A DNA stretch of 64,000 nucleotides from an uncultured Prevotella sp. (GTDB lineage: Bacteria > Bacteroidota > Bacteroidia > Bacteroidales > Bacteroidaceae): positions 33,379 through 97,378 of the forward strand of contig USHW01000002.1 of the NCBI GenBank assembly GCA_900554545.1. The letters run 5' to 3'. Made by a program: the position numbers and the translations under genes. This document shows positions 7,271-14,560 of this stretch, piece after piece; position 1 is the stretch's first letter; each line of letters begins with the position of its first letter. Under the pieces are notes generated by a model that had not been told where the DNA came from, made no database searches, and saw only the letters and a list, made by a program, of their open reading frames with translations.

Positions 7271-7623
7271 GTAACGAAGGAAATAACAAAGCAGAGATTG
7301 AATCAAATCCAATAGGAAATGAACTTCAATTTGAATTATCAATCCCAGAAAAAATTGAAATAAAGATGGTTGATGCGTCATCTTTAAATGACTATGAGTT
7401 ATGGGTATTTATTGCATCTTTATTATGTAATTTTCTTGTGGGGTTTATTGTTGCGTATATTTCTAATACCATACCAGAACGCGAATTTTTATATATTACA
7501 ATAAGTGTAATTTTTGGCTTGTTATTTGCTTTTTCTATTTTTGAGGTATATCAAAAACGCAAGAAAATGTCTATTGAAAAGAAAGTTATCAAAATGGGAG
7601 CATCCAAAAGAAATACGGTTTGA
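7267..7623 (+). CDS. Two-span membrane protein coupled to the Cas2-like gene
   Basis: The 118-residue protein has an acidic, soluble N terminus (about 40 residues), two adjacent membrane helices (LWVFIASLLCNFLVGFIVAY and LYITISVIFGLLFAFSIF) and a basic cytoplasmic tail (YQKRKKMSIEKKVIKMG). No family is recognised. It starts inside the stop codon of the Cas2-like gene, so the two products are made together and may interact. A small nuclease-like protein paired with a small membrane protein recalls toxin-immunity and some abortive-infection layouts; that is inference. The gene is very AT-rich. Confidence 0.7.
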   Translation: MSNEGNNKAEIESNPIGNELQFELSIPEKIEIKMVDASSLNDYELWVFIASLLCNFLVGFIVAYISNTIPEREFLYITISVIFGLLFAFSIFEVYQKRKKMSIEKKVIKMGASKRNTV

Positions 7624-7735
7624 TTTGGAATTTTCAACCTAAATTCTTACATTTGGTGTAAATAGTATATAATTACGTATCAAAATATTTTCATATATTT
7701 GCTTATACCATGATAAAATCATGGTAAGGACAGTT

Positions 7736-7758
7736 GTGTAATTAAGTATATAAATCCC
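7736..7758. repeat. Right terminal inverted repeat of the transposon
   Basis: Exact reverse complement of 4469-4491. A perfect 8-bp hairpin with an AAA loop (7707-7725) lies just inside it. Confidence 0.92.
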
Positions 7759-7766
7759 TACCCGAA
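7759..7766. repeat. Right 8-bp target site duplication
   Basis: TACCCGAA directly abuts the right inverted repeat and copies 4461-4468. Confidence 0.9.
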
Positions 7767-7838
7767 TTGTGTCATTTTGTCAAATCGTGAATGTGCGTTG
7801 TTTTTGTTGAAATAGAGTGACGGAGATGTGCGTTATTG

Positions 7839-8036
7839 CCGTTTATGCGGCGATACGTGGCTTTTTGCGTTGTGAAACATGGCTGATTGGCGTGCAAAAG
7901 GTGGCCTTTTGTGTTGTGAAGAACGGTCTTTTAAAGCAGAAAAGACTGTTGAAATAGGACGGAACAACGGCGTTTTGCGTCCGTTCGGGCTGCTTTTGTT
8001 GCGTTTAAAGGTCGTTTTCATTGCACAGAATTGCTG
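7839..8036. repeat. 22-bp-period array A (degenerate, about 9 units)
   Basis: From 7839 the sequence keeps a 22-bp rhythm: a TTTTG-like block, a GAAA or AAAG block 6-8 bp later, then GG near the unit end. Units start at 7839, 7861, 7883, 7905, 7927, 7949, 7971, 7993 and 8015. Units 3 and 4 are close to the family consensus and the outer ones are decayed. It lies between the transposon and the hxlR-like gene. This is the longest copy of the family. Confidence 0.6.
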
Positions 8037-8318
8037 CGTGCAGGTTTAACAGATTGGTTCTGTGGCGATTGCATTTGCACACGGAAAACGGGCGTATTCA
8101 TGCCCGGAGGATTTTATTTTCAGAATAACGCCGCGGTGGAGCGTCGGCGGAAATCAATGTGTCGGCAAACGGTCGGTTTGCGTGTCATGTTGATTTGCGG
8201 CGGCGTAAGCCGTGTGTTTGGATGACGTCGGCGGCAGCCAAACACCTTTGCACATTGCGGCGTGGCAGCGGTTGTTGTCCACGGTTGGTACAAAGAGAAT
8301 AGGGATGACCGGCGGCGG
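8037..8318. other. Gene-free stretch
   Basis: No gene, RNA or clear repeat is visible. The sequence is rich in GGCGG and TTTGCG words and may be a decayed extension of array A. Confidence 0.4.
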
Positions 8319-8672
8319 TCATTCTTTCTTGCCGTATTTCTTTTCAAACAGAGCGGCGTTTCTGCCGCCCCAGTCAATCATTGAGTCGATAATAGGTATT
8401 AGCGTCAAGCCCAAAGGTGTGATGGAATATTCAGAACGGGGCGGCAACTCTGGATAAATGGTTTTTGAAACCAGGCCGTCTTCAACCAGTTCTTTCAGCT
8501 GTAGGTCGAGTACGCGGGGCGTGGCTTCAGGGAAAATCTTGTGCAGTTCGCTCGGCCGCAGCGGTTTGTGGCGCAGCTCGTCCATAATGCATGATTTCCA
8601 TTTTGAGCCTATCAGGCTCATTGTAAGCCGCAACGGACAGTTAAGGTCAACGGGTATCTTTCTTTCGTACAT
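8319..8672 (-). CDS. HxlR-family transcriptional regulator
   Basis: The 117-residue protein is a typical HxlR winged-helix regulator. It has the N-terminal Cys in DLNCPLRLTMSLIGSKWKSCIM, the recognition region ELHKIFPEATPRVLDLQLKELVEDGLVSKTIYPELPPR, and SEYSITPLGLTLIPIIDSM. HxlR proteins bind DNA as dimers and often respond to oxidants or electrophiles through that Cys. The gene is divergent from the NTF2-like gene 226 bp away, the arrangement in which these regulators usually control their neighbour. A TACTTTTG promoter element lies at 8701-8708. Confidence 0.93.
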   Translation of the reverse strand: MYERKIPVDLNCPLRLTMSLIGSKWKSCIMDELRHKPLRPSELHKIFPEATPRVLDLQLKELVEDGLVSKTIYPELPPRSEYSITPLGLTLIPIIDSMIDWGGRNAALFEKKYGKKE

Positions 8673-8700
8673 AAGTTTCCGATTGTATGATTACGTGATG

Positions 8701-8708
8701 CAAAAGTA
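8701..8708 (-). promoter_or_regulatory. Promoter -7 element of the hxlR-like gene
   Basis: TACTTTTG on the minus strand, 28 bp before the start codon. The -33 region is only a partial match. Confidence 0.5.
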
Positions 8709-8854
8709 AGCATAATTGTCTGAATCCAAGGCGGAAAGGTGGTAAAAATCGGCCGCAGGCGGCTTTTGGCTGTTGTTTGGGAAAGTGTCCATACCGAAAA
8801 AATTTTCAGTATATGAATAATTTTTCGGTACTTGTGCGTATGGTTGTTATTCAG

Positions 8855-8862
8855 TAATTTTG
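8855..8862 (+). promoter_or_regulatory. Promoter -7 element of the NTF2-like gene
   Basis: TAATTTTG at 8855-8862, with CTTG at 8831-8834 at 20-bp spacing as a near -33 match. The divergent space 8673-8898 probably also holds the HxlR operator. Confidence 0.55.
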
Positions 8863-8898
8863 CGGTAAGTAATGATACATTAACTAAAAAGCAACATT

Positions 8899-9285
8899 AT
8901 GAGAGCTAATATTGAAGAATACAAGGCGGTGGAAGAGGCCGCCATGAAGTTTGTGAAAAGCGTTGCCGAGGGCGACAGCAAGTATGCCAAGGAACTGTTT
9001 ATCGACGAGGCTGTGCTCTTCGGCTACCTTGACGGCAAGCTTGAGCATGGAAGCATAGAGCAGTTTTACCGGAATGTGGATACAGTAGGTGCCGGCAGCG
9101 ACTTCAAGGCACGCATTGACGTGGTGGATGTGGAAGAAACCCTTGCCGTGGTGCGTGTGCTGGAAGAGAAGTGGGGAGGCCGTATCGACTTCACAGATTA
9201 CCTGCTGCTGATGAAGATGGACGGCGAATGGAAGTGCGTAGCAAAGGCGTACAACCAAAATTCGGATACAATACAGAACGGTTGA
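8899..9285 (+). CDS. NTF2-like (lumazine-binding type) protein
   Basis: The 128-residue protein fits the NTF2-like small-domain superfamily: an N-terminal helix pair (YKAVEEAAMKFVKSVAEGDSKYAKELF), then strands ending in RIDFTDYLLLMKMDGEWKCVAKAY. The closest group by pattern is the putative lumazine-binding family. Members bind small hydrophobic ligands or act as minor enzymes; the function here is unknown. It is divergent from the HxlR regulator and probably its target. There is no signal peptide. A large inverted repeat (9296-9473) follows. Confidence 0.8.
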   Translation: MRANIEEYKAVEEAAMKFVKSVAEGDSKYAKELFIDEAVLFGYLDGKLEHGSIEQFYRNVDTVGAGSDFKARIDVVDVEETLAVVRVLEEKWGGRIDFTDYLLLMKMDGEWKCVAKAYNQNSDTIQNG

Positions 9286-9295
9286 GCGCGTCAGT

Positions 9296-9473
9296 AAGAG
9301 ATTGTGCCGTGATGGAGTTATAGGGAGTTAATGGGAGTTAGACGGTCTGTCGACCGTCGGGAGTTAGCGGTCAATAGCCTGAAAATCAGCAACAAAGCAT
9401 TAGTCAGTCAACTCCCGATAACTTCTGCAAGAAGCGCATAGTTCCCTATAACTCCATCACGGCACAATCTCTT
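9296..9473. repeat. 178-bp palindromic element with 31-bp perfect ends
   Basis: Bases 9296-9326 and 9443-9473 are perfect 31-bp inverted repeats. Inside, the word GGAGTTA recurs (near 9313, 9324, 9333 and 9360) and reappears inverted as AACTCC. There is also a 7-bp GACGGTC/GACCGTC hairpin. It could be a MITE or a terminator-like gene border. No target duplication was seen. A run of eight G lies at 9482-9489; the rest of the gap to 9637 holds only the flavodoxin promoter. Confidence 0.75.
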
Positions 9474-9607
9474 TTGTTTGAGGGGGGGGTGTATAGCCGT
9501 CTTGTGCTTGACTCATGTTTGTTAACATGCTTAATGTTTGTGCTGTTATCAGTAAAATGGGTACAAAATTCGGTGGTTCGTTTATGCGCCGTCAGGTTTT
9601 TATGTGC

Positions 9608-9615
9608 TAACTTTG
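9608..9615 (+). promoter_or_regulatory. Promoter -7 element of the flavodoxin gene
   Basis: TAACTTTG, 22 bp before the ATG at 9638. No good -33 match. Confidence 0.5.
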
Positions 9616-9637
9616 CATCGTGTAAAAACAAAAGGTT

Positions 9638-10174
9638 ATGAAAACAATCAAGACTTTATTGGCATTAATCGCATCAATAGCAATGTGTACTAACATCAGC
9701 GCATGCCGTCCTGACGGCCAGAAGAAGGCCGACGGAGAGGTGGAAGGCAAGGGAAAGACGCTTGTGGCTTACTTCTCGGCTACGGGCACAACGGCCAAGG
9801 CGGCGCAGAAGATTGCCGCAGAGACCGGTGGAGAACTGTTTGAGATTGTCCCGGAGCAGCTGTACACCGCAGCAGACCTGGACTGGCGCAACGAGCAGTC
9901 GCGCAGTTCGGTGGAGATGAACGACCCCAAGAGCCGTCCGGCAATGAAGGGCAAGAAGGCTGACATCGGCAGTTACGACGTTGTCTACATAGGTTATCCA
10001 ATCTGGTGGGGCGTGGCTCCCCACATCATCAACACCTTCATTGAGAGCCACGACCTGAAGGGCAAGCGCGTAGTGCCGTTTGCAACGTCGGGCGGCAGCG
10101 GCATTGAGCGCAGCGTGGAGGAGCTGAAAGCCGCTTACCCGGACATCAACTGGGAAGACGGAAAACTGTATTGA
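9638..10174 (+). CDS. Lipoprotein flavodoxin
   Basis: This 178-residue protein starts with a lipoprotein signal (MKTIKTLLALIASIAMC, lipobox ISAC with the Cys near residue 23). A flavodoxin domain follows. The FMN phosphate loop is FSATGTTAKAAQKIA and the second flavin loop region is IGYPIWWGVAPHIINTFIE; FATSGGSGIERSVEEL closes the fold. Most flavodoxins are cytoplasmic, whereas this form should sit on the periplasmic face of a membrane, so its electron partner must be there too. This tethered form is found in Bacteroidales; the role is unknown. It is preceded by its own promoter element. Confidence 0.9.
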   Translation: MKTIKTLLALIASIAMCTNISACRPDGQKKADGEVEGKGKTLVAYFSATGTTAKAAQKIAAETGGELFEIVPEQLYTAADLDWRNEQSRSSVEMNDPKSRPAMKGKKADIGSYDVVYIGYPIWWGVAPHIINTFIESHDLKGKRVVPFATSGGSGIERSVEELKAAYPDINWEDGKLY

Positions 10175-10179
10175 GTTAA

Positions 10180-10335
10180 GTGGACGAGGAACAAGGGACG
10201 AGCAGACAAGTAGATGAAGGGACACGTTGGCAAGATTTTGTTTTATAAATGTAGTCAAATTTTCTTACCGTTTGTCTGCTCGTCCCTTGTCAACTTGTCA
10301 CTTGGCTGCTTGTTGACTCGTCAACTTGTCTGCTA
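10180..10335. repeat. Word-based imperfect inverted repeat after the flavodoxin gene
   Basis: The left arm (10180-10217) is built from GACGAG, ACAAG and AGCAGAC. The right arm (10264-10335) repeats the complements CTCGTC, CTTGTC and GTCTGCT several times. The transcript could fold into a long hairpin, so it may act as a two-way terminator between convergent genes. Confidence 0.6.
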
Positions 10336-10657
10336 AAAACGAGTGTTTTTCCATGTCAACGCATCCGTTCCGTTTGAACGTCACTCCTTCGGCCTTAAGC
10401 AGTTCCGTTTGTTCGGGCCAGCAAGGGGCGGTGCGCCCTTGGCTGTTGACTACGCGGTGGCAGGGCAGGTTGAGTTCGGCCGCCGCTCCGCGGAGCACGT
10501 GTCCAACAAGGCGTGAGTGGTTGGGATGGCCTGTCAGCCAGGCTATTTGGCCGTAAGTCAGCACCTTGCCGCGCGGTATTGACGCTACAATGGAATAAAC
10601 TTCGCGTGTAAACAGGTTCTTTAATTCATAATTGGCTTTCGCCGAACTTCGTTTCAT
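10298..10657 (-). CDS. MGMT-family single-domain protein
   Basis: The 119-residue protein is only the C-terminal DNA-binding domain of O6-alkylguanine methyltransferases. It shows FTREVYSIVASIPRGKVLTYGQIAWLTG, the arginine-finger region HSRLVGHVLR and the active-site motif PCHRVVNSQGR. Alkyltransferase-like Atl proteins have Trp or Ala in place of the acceptor Cys; here the Cys of PCHRV is kept, so alkyl transfer may still be possible. No N-terminal domain is encoded upstream. The 3' end lies within a word-based inverted repeat. Confidence 0.88.
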   Translation of the reverse strand: MKRSSAKANYELKNLFTREVYSIVASIPRGKVLTYGQIAWLTGHPNHSRLVGHVLRGAAAELNLPCHRVVNSQGRTAPCWPEQTELLKAEGVTFKRNGCVDMEKHSFLADKLTSQQAAK

Positions 10658-10771
10658 AATTCACAATTCATAATAGCGGCATACGCCAGAGAGTGAAGGA
10701 CGGAGAGCGAAGAGTGGATATGATTTGAACACAGAACCGGATGGCAATTATGAATTAATTATAAATTGCCG

Positions 10772-12592
10772 TCAGTCTTCCGACAGGTCGGCCACCATCT
10801 TGCGGTACATGGCGTACATGTGGGTGCGCGATATGTAGCCGAGAAGATGGTTGTCGGCGTCGAGCACGGGCAGCATCGACGAGTCGGTGGCGTCAAACCG
10901 CTTCATTACCTCCTCCATTGTGTCGTTTATTGAAAGCGTTGTTTCGGGCTGCGACATCAGCTGACGCACATGGAAGTGGTGGTAAAGCTCGGTGCGGAAC
11001 ACTATGTGGCGCAGCTTGGTAATGTCTATCTCGCCAAGCAGGTTGCCGGCATCGTCGAGCACAGGCAGTATGTTCTTGTGGCTCTTGCTTATGTAATGTA
11101 CGAGTGAAGCAAGGTCTCGGTCGGGGCTTACGGCTGTGTAGTTCTTGTCGATTACGCTGTCGAGGCTCATCAGTGTCAGCACGGCGCGGTCGGTGTGGTG
11201 GGTTATCAGTTTGCCCTGCCGCGCCAGACGCATGCCGTAGATGCTGTGAGGCTCGAATATGATGATGGTAAGGTAAGAGCAGATGCTTACTATCATCAGC
11301 GGAATGAACATCTGGTAGCCGCCCGTTATCTCGGCTATGAGGAATATTCCCGTCAGCGGTGCGTGCATCACTCCGGCCATTACGGCAGCCATGCCGAGCA
11401 GGGCGAAGTTCTTTTCGGGCAGGTATATGCCTATCTCGTATATGTTCCAGACCCTTGCGAAGAGGAAACCGGCGAACGCACCGATGAACAGCGACGGAGC
11501 GAATGTTCCGCCGCAACCGCCTCCGCCGTTGGTGGCCGACGTGGCGAACACCTTGGTTAGCAGTACCATTGCCACGTATGGCACAAGCAGTGAGTTGTGT
11601 CCGTAGAACGGCGAGTTGTGAAGCAGTGTGCCCCAGTCGGCCTCCGTCTTTCCGCTAAGCAGAATGTTTATGCTGCCGTAGCCTTCGCCGTAGAGCGAGG
11701 GGAAGAGGAAAATGAGCGGACTTAGCACGAGCGCGCCGAGCAGGAGCTTAACTACAGGCCTGTTCTTAAGCCTTCCGAATACTCCTTCGCATGCGTTCAT
11801 CGTGCGTATGAAGTAAAGGCTTACGAAGCCTCCGAAAATACCCAGCAGGATGTTGGCCGGTATGCGTTCTACGGGCCAGGGATTGTCAAGCGAGAAAACA
11901 AATAGCGAATCGCTGCCGGTGAAGATGTATGTGAAGCATGTTGCCGTGACGCTTGAGATGAGGATTGGCAGTAGCGAGGCCATCGTAAGGTCAATCATCA
12001 GCACTTCAAGCGTGAACACTAATCCTGCGATGGGCGCCTTGAAGATGCCCGCAATGGCCGCAGCCGCGCCGCATCCCACGAGCAGCATCAGCGTCTTGTT
12101 GTCCATCTTGAACAGCTGGCCGAGGTTGCTTCCTATGGCGGAGCCTGTAAGCACTATTGGCGCCTCTGCCCCCACGCTGCCGCCGAAGCCGATGGTAATG
12201 GCCGAGGCAATCACGCTGCTCCAGCAGTTGTGCCCCTTCAGGCGGCTTCGCTTGCTGCTTATGGCGTAGAGGATTCGCGTTATTCCGTGGCTGATTTCGT
12301 CCTTTACAATGTAGCGGACGAACAAAGATGTGATGTAAATGCCTATGACAGGATAGATAAGGTATAGCCAGTTGAATGTGTTGGCATCGAAACGCGATGT
12401 AAGCAGGTGGGCAATTTCTTCGATAAGCCAATGCAGTATGAATGCCGCAACGGCGGCGAACAGTCCGACAAGGAAACTTAATATAAGCGTAAACTGGCGG
12501 TCGGTAACGTATTGTTCGCGTAAGTTTATTACGCGCTGTATGAACGTTTGTCCGTCGCGCGCAATGTTTTTTTCAAAGCTTGCCTGGCTCAC
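10772..12592 (-). CDS. ClC-type chloride channel/antiporter with CBS domains
   Basis: The 606-residue inner-membrane protein has about ten hydrophobic segments and the ClC pore motifs: GGSVGAEAPIV near residue 138 (the GREGP-type loop, with Ala before the Glu) and GGGGCGGTFAPSLFIGAF near 356-372 (the GxFxP loop). The last 130 residues form two CBS domains (DKNYTAVSPDRDLASLVHYI and MSQPETTLSINDTMEEVMKR), which usually bind adenine nucleotides and gate transport. Whether it is a channel or a proton-coupled antiporter cannot be decided by eye. It starts 103 bp downstream of the sua5-like gene on the same strand. Confidence 0.95.
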   Translation of the reverse strand: MSQASFEKNIARDGQTFIQRVINLREQYVTDRQFTLILSFLVGLFAAVAAFILHWLIEEIAHLLTSRFDANTFNWLYLIYPVIGIYITSLFVRYIVKDEISHGITRILYAISSKRSRLKGHNCWSSVIASAITIGFGGSVGAEAPIVLTGSAIGSNLGQLFKMDNKTLMLLVGCGAAAAIAGIFKAPIAGLVFTLEVLMIDLTMASLLPILISSVTATCFTYIFTGSDSLFVFSLDNPWPVERIPANILLGIFGGFVSLYFIRTMNACEGVFGRLKNRPVVKLLLGALVLSPLIFLFPSLYGEGYGSINILLSGKTEADWGTLLHNSPFYGHNSLLVPYVAMVLLTKVFATSATNGGGGCGGTFAPSLFIGAFAGFLFARVWNIYEIGIYLPEKNFALLGMAAVMAGVMHAPLTGIFLIAEITGGYQMFIPLMIVSICSYLTIIIFEPHSIYGMRLARQGKLITHHTDRAVLTLMSLDSVIDKNYTAVSPDRDLASLVHYISKSHKNILPVLDDAGNLLGEIDITKLRHIVFRTELYHHFHVRQLMSQPETTLSINDTMEEVMKRFDATDSSMLPVLDADNHLLGYISRTHMYAMYRKMVADLSED

Positions 12593-12695
12593 TTCGGTCT
12601 ATATGTTGTTATGGGTTCGTATTGTTGGGAATGTTCAAAAAGGAGGAAAAGCCCCTACCGGCACAATAAATCAGGTTTTGTCCGGCCTTCGGGCT

Positions 12696-13265
12696 TTATT
12701 TCCTTATTATTTGCACTTGTCCGTCAGCCTTTATTTTTATTATGCTTGACGGCGTGTGCGGTTGTTTTTCTTGCCTGCGGCTGTAGCAAACGTAGTCTAC
12801 GGCGTTGAGCAGTTCTTCTGAAATGTCCTTGTAGTTTTCCGCGGCAGGTTCACCGCTGATGTTGGCGCTGGTTGAAACTATCGGTTTCTGGAAGCGGTAG
12901 CACAGTTCTTTTGAGAAAGGTTCTTGCGTTATGCGCATCGCTATGCTTCCGTCTTCGGCGACAAGGTTCGGAGCAAGATTGACGGCGTTGTCAAATATAA
13001 CGGTCGTTGGCTTGTTGGCTAATTCCATTATCTGCCATGCCACTTCGGGCGCGTTTCTTACATAACGTTGCAGCCTTACATCCGAATCAACAAGGCAGAT
13101 GAGGGCTTTGGAGTCTTCTCTGTGTTTTATTTTATATACTTTTGCCACGGCTTCGGCGTTTGTCGCGTCGCAGCCGATGCCCCATACGGTATCGGTCGGG
13201 TAGAGTATGACACCGCCTTGGCGCATTACCTCGACCGCTCTCCTTATGTCTTCCTGTATGTTCAT
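12696..13265 (-). CDS. L-threonylcarbamoyladenylate synthase (Sua5/YrdC/TsaC)
   Basis: This enzyme makes threonylcarbamoyl-AMP from Thr, bicarbonate and ATP, the first step of t6A tRNA modification. The 189-residue form is the short YrdC type. Visible motifs are VILYPTDTVWGIGCDATN, the KxR-like HREDSKALICLV, the SIAMRIT strand and STSANISGEPA. All are conserved. It lies upstream of the ClC gene on the same strand. t6A is also the substrate of the MtaB encoded at 31 kb in this window. The C-terminal Sua5 domain is absent, which is normal for TsaC. Confidence 0.95.
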   Translation of the reverse strand: MNIQEDIRRAVEVMRQGGVILYPTDTVWGIGCDATNAEAVAKVYKIKHREDSKALICLVDSDVRLQRYVRNAPEVAWQIMELANKPTTVIFDNAVNLAPNLVAEDGSIAMRITQEPFSKELCYRFQKPIVSTSANISGEPAAENYKDISEELLNAVDYVCYSRRQEKQPHTPSSIIKIKADGQVQIIRK

Positions 13266-13269
13266 TTAT

Positions 13270-13375
13270 TTGTCTTGTTACTAATGACAAGCGACAAGCA
13301 GAAGATAAGAATTGTCTTTGCCGCTAACGGATGGCTGTCAATCTTATCGCCTGCCTGTCGCTTGTCGTTTGTTTT
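13270..13375. repeat. Imperfect inverted repeat between tsaC and the ROK gene
   Basis: Arms near 13286-13310 (GACAAGCGACAAGCAGAAG) and 13344-13368 (CTGCCTGTCGCTTGTC) pair imperfectly. Words ACAAG and CTTGTC recur as in the other gene-border repeats of this window. Confidence 0.55.
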
Positions 13376-13384
13376 ATTCTGTTT

Positions 13385-14371
13385 TTATTGTTGTTCTTGT
13401 ATGTCCCATCCTATGGCACTTGCGCCAAGCACTGCTGCGGAAGAGCCGTCAAGGCCGCTTACGAGGAACTGAGGCTTGTTCTTGAACAGGTTAAGCGCAT
13501 GCTCTTTGTAACTTTTCTTAATCGGTTCCATTATCAGGTCGCCGGCTTTTGTCAGTCCGCCGAAGAATATGAATGCTTCGGGAGAAGAGAACGCTGCGAA
13601 GTCCGCACACGCCTCGCCCAGCATTTCGCCGGTGAAGTCGTAAACTTTCTTTGCCAGCTCGTCGCCCTTTCCGGCAGCTATTGACACGTCGAGAGATGTT
13701 ATTTTCTCCGGTTCTGTCTCGCGTAACAATGACGGCATGTCTGTCGTTGCCAAGAGTTCACGGGCCGTGCGTGCAACACCTGTTGCCGAGCAGTATGCTT
13801 CAAGACACCCTGTACGTCCGCATCCACATGAACGTCCGTTTTCGCGGCGCATGATTACATGGCCGAGTTCGCCTGCAAATCCGTCGCTTCCGTAAACGAG
13901 CTGTCCGTTGATTACGATGCCGGAACCGACTCCCGTGCCCAGTGTGAGCACGATAAAGTTTTTCATTCCGCGTGCTACTCCGTATGTCATTTCGCCTATT
14001 GCGGCAGCGTTGGCGTCGTTGGTTATAGCAACTGGTATTCCAAGCCTGTCGCTGAACATCTCTGCCAACGGAACGGTGCACTCATGCGCCCAAACGATGT
14101 TCGGCGCGTATTCAATCGTTCCCTTGTAATAGTTCGCATTAGGAGCACCTATGCCCATGGCCTTTATTTTATCGATGCCGCCTACTTGGTCGATGATAAT
14201 CTGTAAGGCGTCGATTGAAGCGTTTACATAATCGTCGACATTGGTATAGATTTGTGTTTTTATCGCTGTCGTGACTTTGATGTCTCCACGGCTGTCTACT
14301 ACGCCGAAAACGGAATTTGTACCACCGAGGTCAAGTCCGATTACGTACGGTTTTAATGGCTGTGATATCAT
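13385..14371 (-). CDS. ROK-family glucokinase
   Basis: The 328-residue protein is a ROK sugar kinase. It has the ATP phosphate loop VIGLDLGGTNSVFGVVD, the catalytic-base region AITNDANAAAIGE, the second phosphate loop LTLGTGVGSGIV, GELGHVIM, and the zinc-binding ROK cluster CGCGRTGCLEAYCS. It would phosphorylate glucose or a related hexose in the cytoplasm. The start at 14371 (MISQPLKPYVIG) was chosen because the longer reading adds an unusual N terminus. It is divergent from the lysE-like gene, and each gene has a consensus promoter in the gap. Confidence 0.92.
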   Translation of the reverse strand: MISQPLKPYVIGLDLGGTNSVFGVVDSRGDIKVTTAIKTQIYTNVDDYVNASIDALQIIIDQVGGIDKIKAMGIGAPNANYYKGTIEYAPNIVWAHECTVPLAEMFSDRLGIPVAITNDANAAAIGEMTYGVARGMKNFIVLTLGTGVGSGIVINGQLVYGSDGFAGELGHVIMRRENGRSCGCGRTGCLEAYCSATGVARTARELLATTDMPSLLRETEPEKITSLDVSIAAGKGDELAKKVYDFTGEMLGEACADFAAFSSPEAFIFFGGLTKAGDLIMEPIKKSYKEHALNLFKNKPQFLVSGLDGSSAAVLGASAIGWDIQEQQ

Positions 14372-14474
14372 GATATTGAAAAGTTTGATGTTAATTACAT
14401 GCTTAAACGCCTGCAAGACCATGCCCTGCTGCCGGGTCGCAAGTGGCGCGGAGCATCGTTTTGCCGACAGAATG

Positions 14475-14505
14475 CAAAGTTATCAAAAATCTCATATACG
14501 GCAAA
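14475..14505 (-). promoter_or_regulatory. Promoter of the ROK kinase gene
   Basis: Minus-strand TTTG (14502-14505) and TAACTTTG (14475-14482) with 19-bp spacing. The 5' leader would be about 100 nt. Confidence 0.72.
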
Positions 14506-14520
14506 GTTTTGTCGGCAAAA

Positions 14521-14552
14521 TTTGTTTCTTTCGTAAAAAATTAGCAATTTTG
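14521..14552 (+). promoter_or_regulatory. Promoter of the lysE-like gene
   Basis: TTTG (14521-14524) and CAATTTTG (14545-14552) with 20-bp spacing; the -7 element has C for T at its first base. Confidence 0.5.
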
Positions 14553-14560
14553 CACACGTT

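Larger units (their letters stand above)
4469..7758 (+). mobile_element. IS1595-family transposon with passenger genes
   Basis: The element is 3,290 bp, bounded by perfect 23-bp inverted repeats (4469-4491, beginning GGGATTTATATA, and 7736-7758) and an exact 8-bp duplication TACCCGAA on both sides. It encodes a DDE transposase of the ISXO2/IS1595 type, a KilA-N protein overlapping the transposase end, a minus-strand pair of small exported or membrane proteins, a putative structured RNA, and a plus-strand Cas2-like/membrane-protein pair. The passenger part from about 6840 to 7700 is far more AT-rich than the flanking chromosome, consistent with transfer. The intact ends and perfect duplication suggest a recent insertion. 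Some IS1595-family members are known to carry passenger genes; this cargo is not one I recognise. Confidence 0.93.

Noticed and set aside
7694..7701. Outward promoter at the right end of the transposon
   Set aside because: TATATTTG is present but no TTTG lies at the -33 distance, and the next plus-strand gene is over 1 kb away.
7861..8014. 22-bp arrays as CRISPR
   Set aside because: The period is too short for repeat plus spacer, the units grade into one another, and no cas1 or effector gene is present. The Cas2-like gene belongs to the transposon.
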